Part shown: one piece after another, positions 57,401 through 64,000 of the stretch
How positions within the stretch are numbered: position 1 is the first letter of the stretch
Layout of the letters: every line of letters starts with the position of its first letter
Origin: Mytilus galloprovincialis
Taxonomy: Eukaryota > Mollusca > Bivalvia > Mytilida > Mytilidae
Assembly: GCF_965363235.1 (NCBI RefSeq)
Contig: NC_134839.1
Location: 58,247,560 to 58,311,559 of the forward strand
Direction of reading: 5' to 3'
DNA: 64,000 nucleotides
Made by a program: the position numbers and the translations under genes
The notes under the pieces: generated by a model
The model's input: only the letters and a program-made list of their open reading frames with translations
What the model was told of the DNA's origin: nothing
The model's database searches: none

Positions 57401-60124
57401 TACTGCCAGATACATCCTCTATTGCTGCTGGTAGATTTAATGAAGCTAACACACTGTCAAATATAAAATCATAACAATACACTACCTTGTTCAGCTTTCG
57501 GGGTAGATTTAATGAAGCTAACACACTGTCAAATATAAAATCATAACAATACACTACCTTGTTCAGCTTTCGGGGTAGATTTAATGAAGCTAACACACTG
57601 TCAAATATAAAATCATAACAATACACTACCTTGTTCAGCTTTCGGGGTAGATTTAATGAAGCTAACACACTGTCAAATATAAAATCATAACAATACACTC
57701 ATGTTTTCAAATTTAGGGGTAGATTCAAAATCATAACAATAGGCTACTTCATTTTAATTTTAGGAATATTATAGGATATCATTTCTTACTTCTTTGGGGC
57801 ACCTCATTTTTAGGGTTTTAAATATCTGTCTTTTTTCTATTCCTTTTTTTTTTTTTTAATAATAATCCATACATTGTTTTAAGAAACAAGTTTTCACATT
57901 TTCTTGCTATTATAGAATAAATTAGTACAACACCAATTTGCAAGTTTGGGCACATGGCATAAAATTCCTCACCTTCTAGCATGTTGACTGAAGTCTTTCT
58001 CTTATAAAATTTGCCCTTTTTTCATGTAATGCTTTCAAACAGAACACTTAGAAACTATGTGACCGAAAATTGGATTTGAAGACTGCAGTTATCTTTTAAT
58101 GTTTCATACAGTTAAACCTGGTGGCATGCTGTTGCATGGGTCACCACTATTACAGGTAAGGTGGAGGGTTGGTAATTGACTAACATCTTAAACCCAACCA
58201 GCTTCTGTATGTGCCTGTCCCGTCAGGAGCCTGTAATATAGTAGTTGTCGTTTGCTACTATAAATCTTATTTATTTTTCGTTTGTTGTTTTGCAAATAAT
58301 TTAGGCCATTGATTTTCTCATTGGAATAGTTATGGTTCTTTTATGTCAAGACCTTATATAGCTTGCTATGCAGTAGGGGTTTCGCTTGTCATCTACAGTT
58401 GATACCATCTACGTTATTTTGGCCTGTAGTGGTTAGTTATCTAGTGTCATACCTTAACTCTTTTTTTTTTAATTTAATAAAGCTTTATCAATACACAGTG
58501 TCTATTACTGTAAACCAACTTATTTCGAGAACCATTTGTTTTCACGACTTTCGTGAGTAGAAAAATAACACAAATATAAATTGTCACAAATATGTAAAAC
58601 TTGGATCTTTCTCAATTTTAAACTACATCAAGTAAATTAGAAAATCGCAAAATTAATAAGCCACGAAGTGAACAAAGGATATCCGCGAAAATAAGTTGTA
58701 TTACAGTAGTATTACTTAACTTATGACTTACCTATTCATTAAAGTTGACGCTTCTCTTAGGCGACCTATTTCCCCACTAATAATTGTGTTCTTCCTGTTC
58801 TCAAATGCATTAAGGGCATCGTATACAGGTATTGGAACCAGTTTTGAAAACAAGTCTGAAAATATATGATAATTCTAAAAGTACAAGTATATATTAAAGT
58901 TAATTAGATTAGGTTCAATCATAAAGAATATTTTATTTTCTAAACATTGTTTGATGGAATTATAAGAAGATGTGGTTTGACATACAGTGTATGGTGCTTC
59001 TAAATAATCTTATTTATGTTAAGTTGCAATTGTTGAACTGTGAAAACTTTAAAATTTTCATTAAAATTTTACGTTCATTAAAATTTTACATTTTTTTCAA
59101 GACATTGTTTATGAGGTATCAAAATGAAGAGAATCACAATTTTTAGGATAATACCTTGAAATTTATCACTAAACTCTTTTGTAGGAAGTGGTGAAGGCTT
59201 AGCAATTTGTGCTTTCCCAATTGGATCTAATGTTTTCACATCAGGAACTTTATCATGATAAATAAAATCATTGTCTTTCTTTGCTGACTGCAGCTCTCTC
59301 TGGATTTTTCCTTGTTCATTTCTAAAATTGAAAGTTGTTCCTCCTCTCTGACTTGATGCAGCCATTAAATCATTGGCATGCTAGAATAGAATTTAAAATA
59401 ATAAATTAAAGTATGCCTCATTTCTACGTTAGCCTAAATAGTACTATTAAGTCTAAATAGTATTCTATAAGATAATAAATTATCTTTATAAGAATGTCAC
59501 TTTCTACAATATTCCTTATTATTAGTGAGATACCAATTTTTGTTGATTTTGAGGGGACAGGTGAACCACTAATATAATGTTTAAAGTAATATGAAACTTC
59601 AAATTGAAAAACATATGTGCATGCTTTTTATAACTAAATGTCTAGCTTTTATTATAAAACTTATGTACACATACTTTTTTTTCGCAGGGATCTGTCTTTG
59701 AAATAGACTTTTGTGATCTTATTGTACATGTTAAACATGTGCTAAATATCCATGCTTCTTTGTTGATTGATTACTACAGCTTCAAAACACAACAATTAAT
59801 TAGCTGCCATATTTTCAAGTCATAACAGACTGAGAGAATTTATTTTTGACGATTATACGATATGAATGCGTAGAAAATTATAAAATAAAACACAGAAGTC
59901 TAAGTTTATGATATAATATATGCATTGGTTCAAGAATTGGATAGACATTATTTTTCACCAGTCAATTTTTTTTTTTTTTAATATAAAGAGTCAATTATTT
60001 TCAATACCTGAAGTCTTGCTATTTGTTCTCCATAACTTCTTGCCTCTTTACAGACACAACTCTGGTAAAATTCTGCCATTGCATGGAATGCTGCTTGTTT
60101 CATCACAACAGTAGGAATCCATTC
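45186..60124 (-). CDS. PDCD6IP: PDCD6IP / ALIX, 3' part: 12 coding exons (gene span)
   Basis: ALIX is a cytosolic ESCRT adaptor: its BRO1 domain binds CHMP4 (ESCRT-III), its V domain binds YPXnL motifs and ubiquitin, and its Pro-rich tail binds ALG-2, TSG101, endophilin and CEP55. It acts in multivesicular-body sorting, abscission and membrane repair. Exons from 5' to 3': 60008-60124, 59155-59380, 58732-58855, 57273-57453, 56204-56425, 54331-54490, 53754-53902, 52744-52878, 51989-52157, 50605-50706, 46992-47042, 45186-45481. They join in frame to 643 codons plus TAA, equivalent to human ALIX from about residue 240 to the end. Diagnostic segments: [17 protein letters not shown] (BRO1 end), [13 protein letters not shown] and RNREIL (V domain), KFYNDL (YPXnL pocket), [10 protein letters not shown] (end of V), and a tail rich in PYPGQQ. 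The N-terminal ~240 residues must lie beyond the right edge. HEXIM is the convergent neighbour. Confidence 0.95.
46835..46990 (-). repeat. Dispersed repeat C, minus copy touching an ALIX donor
   Basis: Inverse of family C (taccaagtcaggaatatgac, ttgattttgccatttgagta, ttgtgattctactttttact). It ends at the splice donor of the 51-base exon, so the donor's downstream bases are repeat-like. Confidence 0.7.
46992..47042 (-). CDS. PDCD6IP: ALIX micro-exon in the Pro-rich tail
   Basis: A 51-base exon, phase 1 to 1, encoding [17 protein letters not shown], flanked by attttgtag and GTAAGT. Because it is symmetric, skipping it keeps the frame, so it could be an alternative cassette. It sits 3.6 kb from the previous exon. 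Confidence 0.85.
47175..47240 (-). repeat. Dispersed repeat A, minus fragment
   Basis: Inverse of the family A start: gttgtctcattggcaatcat then accacatcttc. Confidence 0.7.
48645..49745 (+). repeat. Degenerate tandem-unit element in an ALIX intron
   Basis: Starts aggtgctcagaagggcacag, then ctttatacgaccgctgtggt. Units recur around ttattg..ctga/cgaaactacataaatgct, tttttggcccctta and caaccttc. A 36-base piece (tctcaaccttctactttatg onwards) is directly duplicated near 49480-49555. Confidence 0.6.
48863..48951. mobile_element. Small hairpin element inside the 48645 repeat
   Basis: agcagtgtaagggaggtaat pairs with the inverse attacctcctttacactgct across an AT-rich loop of about 48 bases. Confidence 0.5.
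49965..50150 (+). repeat. Dispersed repeat A, full-length-like copy
   Basis: Runs aagaagatgtggtatgatta to ccgcatagtcagctataaaa and aactaacggccttatttatg, with a small deletion after tatgatt. Confidence 0.75.
50605..50706 (-). CDS. PDCD6IP: ALIX exon: Pro-rich linker
   Basis: A 102-base exon, phase 1 to 1, encoding [16 protein letters not shown] and [23 protein letters not shown] fits a class I SH3-ligand pattern (RxxPxxP). I chose the acceptor gttgtatag because a T-rich tract precedes it; an in-frame alternative at 50688 would drop six residues. The donor is GTTAGT. Confidence 0.85.
50807..51988. other. ALIX intron, no further feature seen
   Basis: AT-rich intron sequence. Confidence 0.5.
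51989..52157 (-). CDS. PDCD6IP: ALIX exon: end of V domain, start of Pro-rich tail
   Basis: A 169-base exon beginning FYNDLTPLL, whose Phe corresponds to the key YPXnL-pocket residue (human F676), through [10 protein letters not shown]. It then enters the tail with [16 protein letters not shown]. The human PSAP TSG101-binding motif lies at the equivalent place; here it reads PTGP, so that motif is absent. Confidence 0.94.
52744..52878 (-). CDS. PDCD6IP: ALIX exon: V domain arm
   Basis: A 135-base phase-0 exon encoding [31 protein letters not shown] and [10 protein letters not shown], matching human NLREEVLKNLATAYDNF and ANLKEGTK. Confidence 0.93.
53200..53260 (+). repeat. Dispersed repeat A fragment
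   Basis: ataagaagatgtgttatgat then agcaaatgagacaactctag, the family A start. Confidence 0.6.
53277..53415. mobile_element. 139-bp near-perfect palindrome in an ALIX intron
   Basis: Arms of about 63 bases (gttacatagtgtgctagtga at the left; the inverse reads gttacatagtgtgttagtga) pair with about five mismatches around a loop containing cgagcttcgctct. No body attached to it was recognised. Confidence 0.75.
53754..53902 (-). CDS. PDCD6IP: ALIX exon: V domain, [11 protein letters not shown]
   Basis: A 149-base exon after ctttctttcag, encoding [16 protein letters not shown] and [13 protein letters not shown], matching human LSVTELDRVYGGL. It ends RVQ in phase 0 with donor GTAGGT. Confidence 0.94.
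54331..54490 (-). CDS. PDCD6IP: ALIX exon: V domain, IPSAG to VTFDM
   Basis: A 160-base exon from [15 protein letters not shown] to KDVTFDM, aligned to human AAIPSAN and KSVNFDM. The acceptor (acattgtag) has a poor pyrimidine tract. A Ser/Gly/Asn insertion replaces part of the vertebrate sequence. Confidence 0.9.
54995..55085 (-). repeat. Dispersed repeat A, minus fragment
   Basis: ctgaaggccatactttgacc and gagagttgtcttattggcac then tcataccactt are the inverse of family A. Confidence 0.65.
55615..55860 (-). repeat. Meta-like SINE, minus strand, in an ALIX intron
   Basis: On the minus strand: ggggcctcagtggtcaagtg, a B box gagttcaaacc, then a body shared with 16440-16690 and 25335-25620, ending near gtggcgttaaaaagtggc. 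Confidence 0.6.
56204..56425 (-). CDS. PDCD6IP: ALIX exon: V domain, [11 protein letters not shown]
   Basis: A 222-base exon, phase 0 to 0, encoding [31 protein letters not shown] and [13 protein letters not shown], matching human FKERWQRTPSNEL and LLCKPE. Its acceptor and first coding bases are tandemly repeated upstream in 41-bp units. Confidence 0.95.
56401..56745 (-). repeat. 41-bp minisatellite containing an ALIX 3' splice site
   Basis: About eight units, period exactly 41 (cttcatcatcta at 56401, 56442, 56483, 56524, 56565, 56606, 56647, 56688, then a partial). Each minus-strand unit reads tttgttatttcag|TGCATT..., that is, the acceptor plus the first ~24 coding bases of the 56204-56425 exon. 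Confidence 0.9.
57273..57453 (-). CDS. PDCD6IP: ALIX exon: V domain, [13 protein letters not shown]
   Basis: A 181-base exon encoding [25 protein letters not shown] and [14 protein letters not shown], almost residue-for-residue with vertebrate ALIX. The donor is GTAAGT. Its acceptor and first 24 bases are repeated three more times upstream in 72-bp units, so the splice machinery sees four similar acceptors; the most exon-proximal one gives the conserved protein. Confidence 0.95.
57427..57735 (-). repeat. 72-bp minisatellite containing another ALIX 3' splice site
   Basis: Four units with period exactly 72 (gtagattt at 57431, 57503, 57575, 57647) and a decayed fifth near 57718. Each minus-strand unit carries atatttgacag|TGTGTTAGC, the acceptor and first coding bases of the 57273-57453 exon. 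Confidence 0.92.
58732..58855 (-). CDS. PDCD6IP: ALIX exon: start of the V domain
   Basis: A 124-base exon between ttttcag and GTAAGT. It encodes [20 protein letters not shown] through [11 protein letters not shown], aligned to human DLFEKMVPVSVQQSL and MREATTLAN. It begins the long coiled arms of the V domain. Confidence 0.93.
59155..59380 (-). CDS. PDCD6IP: ALIX exon: C-terminal part of BRO1
   Basis: A 226-base exon starting HANDLMAAS. It contains the highly conserved [16 protein letters not shown] and LDPIGKA, which close the BRO1 fold, then the linker [14 protein letters not shown] towards the V domain. The donor is GTATTA after phase 1. Confidence 0.95.
60008..60124 (-). CDS. PDCD6IP: ALIX exon: BRO1 domain helix
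   Basis: A 117-base exon in phase 0 at both ends, between ttttgcag and GTATTG. It encodes [20 protein letters not shown] through QIARLQ, matching the human segment that ends GEEIARLQ in the TPR-like part of BRO1. No earlier exon was recognised in the remaining 3.9 kb to the window edge. Confidence 0.92.
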
Positions 60125-60807
60125 CTGCAAAAAAATTAAACAAAATAATGATCAATATAGTTACTTCATAAGATCTTTCTTCTTCTCTATTTTTGTTGTT
60201 AAGGGCTAAACAGTTAACTGTTTCATATTAACTTCATTTGTAAGGGTTTGATGTATCAAAAAGATCCAAAAAAATATAAAAAAAAATGCAAGTGCAAGTG
60301 TAGAATTGTAACCATGGTAACTGTTCAGACTTTCATATTATTTGAACAAAACTGACAATATGTCTAAGGTACATTGGTATACCATTTATATATAAATCCC
60401 CCCAAAACAACAAATATTTACATAACTAAACATTTAAATAACAGAAATGTTTCAAGACCAAAAAGAAGTCAAACTAGAGGCTCTAAAGAGCCTGTGTCGC
60501 TCACCTTGGTCTATGTGCATATTAAACAAAGGACACAAATGGATTCATGACAAAATGATTTCATGTTGGACATGTAACAAACAGCACAGTAAACTGTTTA
60601 ATCATTGATACATTGTATGTCTAATAGTGCAGCTTTATCAATGTACCCGCAAAGTGGAAAGGGATTAATATAAGTTGCAAAACTTGTTTCCCAATCCACT
60701 ATAAATAAATATGTTTAAACTAATTAAATATACTCAAATACTACATCAGATGAGCTAAACTACTTATCACTATTTTAAAAATTTTCTTTTCAGCTCACTG
60801 AAGAAAT
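60125..60807. other. Upstream ALIX intron with repeat fragments
   Basis: Includes gaggctctaaagagcctgtg then tcgctcaccttgg near 60477, a mollusc repeat I recognise from memory, and repeat G at 60645-60725, matching 29112-29195 inverted. No exon recognised. Confidence 0.45.
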
Positions 60808-61380
60808 ATTTGATGCAAGCGTTACTTAATTGTAGTTTTAACATGGGTAGGCATTATATTCGAGTTATTTTAGCCCTCACTTTCGCTCGGGCAAAAATAA
60901 TCACGAATCTAATGCCTATCCATGTTAAAACTACAATTAAGTATAGCTTGCATCAATTATTTCAATTCTGAATAGGACATTTAAGGTAATTTCTATGTCT
61001 GATAAGTATAAGTGTAAAAGCGTTTGTGTAGGCTCTTCCATGAACCTCCCTTTTTTGTTTGTATAGAAACTAATGACTGGCACTGTTTGCACTTTTCCAG
61101 AGGGAGGAGTTTGAACAGCCAGCATGAACGGTTGTCGTATCTAGGTCAAATATGTCAATTTCGAAATGCAACACATTACAGTCATAATAAATGAATTAGT
61201 AACATCATGTGCACAATTGAAGATTTTGAAAGTGTTTTAAAGTTAAAGGAAATATAATAAGTGCAAGATAATTTAATAAAATTCATTATTCTGAAGAAGT
61301 CAATATATGCATGTGCAAACAAATTTTATTAGATTTAGAGCATTTGTTCCTAACCGAAAGAAGCACGCCATATTAGAATG
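60808..61380 (+). mobile_element. Repeat F copy 2: 151-bp hairpin with flipped loop plus body
   Basis: The hairpin 60808-60958 and the body to about 61380 match 24590-25190 in the same orientation. The hairpin core, however, reads agccctcactttcgctcggg, the inverse of copy 1. Confidence 0.7.
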
Positions 61381-61384
61381 ACGG

Positions 61385-61860
61385 ATAATTTCCTTTCTCA
61401 GCACAGTAGAGTGATATGAAAAATTATGACTAGAAATTAAGAGCACAATAAAATCAACAACTTTGCCGTAGGTAAAATAGCGATAAGCAGATTATCATTG
61501 GTAATCTCAGCTCAATTGCTTTTCTCACTTTTGCCATACTTGCTCAAGCAAGACAGTCAGTCTCACTGAAATTACCAACAATAATCTAAAATTATAGGTA
61601 TTTTAAGAAATTTTCCTTTGATCTTCCCGACTGATAATTTTTCTTTCTCAGTAGAGTCGAATGATATGTAAAATCATCGCTAGAAACTAAGTAAGCATGT
61701 GCCCATTGTCAATGAAATCAACAATGACATCATAGGCAAAATAGCGATAAACAGATTATCATTGATCATCCCAACTTGATTGCTTTTCTCACTTTTGTGG
61801 TACTGGCTCAAGCTAGAAAACCAATCTTGTTGAGATGATCAAAGATAAGCTAAAGATATA
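61385..61860. repeat. Two-unit ~240-bp direct repeat with internal inverted arms
   Basis: Unit 1 (from gacggataatttcctttctc) and unit 2 (from gactgataatttttctttct) share aaaatagcgataa, cagattatcattg, attgcttttctcac and tgctcaagc/ggctcaagc. Within each unit a gattatcattg segment is mirrored downstream (caataatc / gatcaaagataa). Confidence 0.6.
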
Positions 61861-62850
61861 TATCAGTTGAACCATAACAATAATTGTGAGAATCAACATG
61901 AATCAGTTTCATGTAATATACCAAAAACTTAAAATCATCTCTTTTGTCGTAGCTGCACACTAGGTCTAAAATCGCAATATGGTAAAAATAATAACTGGTA
62001 AAATGGTATACATAGACGAAGTATTTTGCAAAGAAATTCTTCAATATTCAATTTTTTGTGGTGGTACTTAGAAATACTGAAATTTAATAAATCTTAAGTT
62101 TTCTTTATTATAATATTTGCTGAAAAAATAAAGAATACATTTTTTCTTTGATTAATAAATTTTTAGTCAAGGGGACACAATCAATGTGAATAATTTTTTG
62201 TAACAAAATTGTTTTCCTATACAAGTTCAGTGTAGATTCTAAATGACCTGATGTCTATGAAATGACAAATGTATTGGCAGACTATAAAAATAACAATACT
62301 ATAATCCTTTTCACTACTGAATTCACAAGTTCATGAGTTCAAGCTATGTCAACTGAAATTTATATGTATAAATTTCGAACATAACAATATAGGGTAAATG
62401 AAGTCTTTCTTCAGTATTTTGATAAAACCCAGCATTTGCTATCTATATTTTATAATATGAAAACAAACAATCACTCACATCTTTGAAATAGTTATTATAA
62501 GTGGAGAATCAGGAACCCACTGTTCCCTTCTTCTTCTCATGCTGTATTTACTAATTTTACTTTATTTCAATGTACAATTTTATTGTTGAAGATGATACTA
62601 TCCAAAAAATTGTGAAGTTTGGGTTCAATTTGAATTAAAGCCTAGGGCAGCATTATCCCATGAAAATCTAGGTTAAGAATTTATATCTAAATGAGGATAG
62701 GAATCATATCTTTACTCTTCAACTACATGTAACTATCCCCATTTTTATTACATGTACTGCCCCATTAAAGCTTTAGCTTGGACCACCAGCTACTTCTCTG
62801 CTGGAAGTTCAACAGAATGTATAGCTCTTCACATTGCATGTATTTAAGAA

Positions 62851-62985
62851 TTGAATGCTTTTTTTTGTAACTTCATTGGGGTGTAAAAGTGTTGACCCAA
62901 GTACACTTTGTATAAAGCGCTCCATTCTAAAAATGTGCGCATGGTCAACGCTACATCCCTATGAAGTTACAAAAGAAGCATTCAA
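62851..62985. mobile_element. 135-bp hairpin MITE-like element
   Basis: ttgaatgcttttttttgtaa then cttcattggggtgta at the left is mirrored by tacatccctatgaagttac and aaaagaagcattcaa at the right. The loop has its own short inverted pieces (gtgttgacc/ggtcaacg). The pattern is familiar from bivalves. Confidence 0.65.
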
Positions 62986-64000
62986 TACTTATACTGTAAT
63001 TACATTTTTAGCTATGATCATGAAAACACGAATTTTATATTTTTTTTATTTAATTCATCTGTGCACTTTTTTGTGGGACCACGTATTATCATAAACGATA
63101 AGTTTTTAGTGAGTAATGCAATTGCTTGAGGAATAACACTTGATGTGCAATTCGCCAATCAGAATAATTTAAAGTATAATAATAAAACATACATTTAATG
63201 TAATAATTAAACATGAGAACATTCTCATGTACTGTATCAAAAACATAAAATCATCTCGTTTGTCATATAGATTAGGATCCATAATTCTAAATCATAAAAC
63301 AAAGTGAATAATGCAATGTATGTTTTATATGGTCAATATCCAGAACATATTTTTCAAAGGAATTCTTTATTCATTTTATCTTTCATCATAATGTAATACA
63401 ATGTATGTCTCTAGTAATGGTCTACTCCCTTCACAATAAAAAATCTGATAATTTAAAAAATAATCAATCATATGACAAAAACATTAAACCCTTCAAATTC
63501 AAGGGGAGATAATCTAAGATTCACCATTTTTTTTTCTAATATTTCCAAAAATGTTGAAATCTCCATTTATCATAAGATACAAAATCAAGAATGTGTAGTA
63601 ATTAAAAACATTCATGTAAATAAATTCATGTTCACAACACACATAAATTGATTTATTAAGTTGCTTGAAACATCTCATCTTATCATACTTATCAAGATAT
63701 TGAGCAACAAGGTTGTGTATTGATTTAAACTAGTTTCAAAGCTCTCCACATGGTAATATTTATCTATAAGATAAGGAACATAAACAGGGTATGATATAAA
63801 GGTTGTCTGATTGCCCCATGCAAGTGAAAGTCATTTGGGGAGAGTAAAAGCTGTAGTGTTATTAATCTAACAGGCAAGTATACTTGACCAATACAGAGTC
63901 TGAACCTTTGTCCATTAAACAGGCTATTATTTGAACATGGAATTATTTTTAGTTATGGAATTTGCGTAATTTCTTGTGCTTGAAATGTTTAATAAATTCC
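62986..64000. other. No gene seen to the window edge
   Basis: AT-rich, presumed upstream ALIX intron. The missing BRO1 exons are not here. Confidence 0.45.

Noticed and set aside
57243..57698. A single 151-codon minus-strand exon spanning the whole 72-bp array
   Set aside because: The conserved ALIX sequence starts at the exon-proximal acceptor; upstream units contain intron sequence and acceptors. Kept only as possible alternative splicing.
62455..62515. Possible further upstream ALIX exon before a GTGAGT-like donor at about 62476
   Set aside because: The minus-strand frames before that donor contain stops or do not match the BRO1 segment expected upstream of the 60124 exon.

Overview
This is AT-rich animal nuclear DNA with spliced genes and many dispersed repeats. 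Gene structure (spliced PDCD6IP/ALIX, a single-exon HEXIM gene, an LDLa-trypsin gene) and repeat families that I know from mussel genomes point to a bivalve mollusc, most likely a mytilid mussel. The organism call is inference from recognition; no database was searched.

Layout. (1) 3722-15837, + strand: the 3' part of a secreted or membrane-anchored trypsin-like serine protease with one LDL-receptor class A module. Six exons are resolved; the 5' end with any signal peptide lies upstream or was not recognised. Its largest intron (7452-14536) holds a roughly 4-kb element with inverted ends. (2) 15838-35500: about 20 kb with no recognisable gene, made of tandem-repeat elements, tRNA-derived SINEs, inverted-repeat DNA elements, a 459-bp foldback element and unassigned sequence. 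(3) 35633-36484, + strand: an intronless HEXIM1-type gene, the 7SK-dependent inhibitor of P-TEFb, with a TATA box and an overlapping upstream ORF. (4) 36485-45185: downstream sequence and repeats between two convergent genes. (5) 45186-60124, - strand: the last 12 coding exons (643 codons) of PDCD6IP/ALIX, an ESCRT-associated scaffold, covering the C-terminal part of BRO1, the whole V domain and the Pro-rich tail. (6) 60125-64000: upstream ALIX intron sequence with mobile-element copies.

The three genes do not form a pathway; they are ordinary neighbours. I found no bacterial-type operon, CRISPR array or clearly new multi-gene system. The most unusual signals are structural. Two ALIX exons have their 3' splice site plus the first coding bases tandemly duplicated (four copies of a 72-bp unit; about eight copies of a 41-bp unit), which gives arrays of potential splice acceptors with opposite reading-frame consequences. 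Two copies of one ~570-bp repeat carry the same terminal hairpin with its loop in opposite orientation. Several inverted-repeat elements have recognisable ends and candidate target-site duplications.
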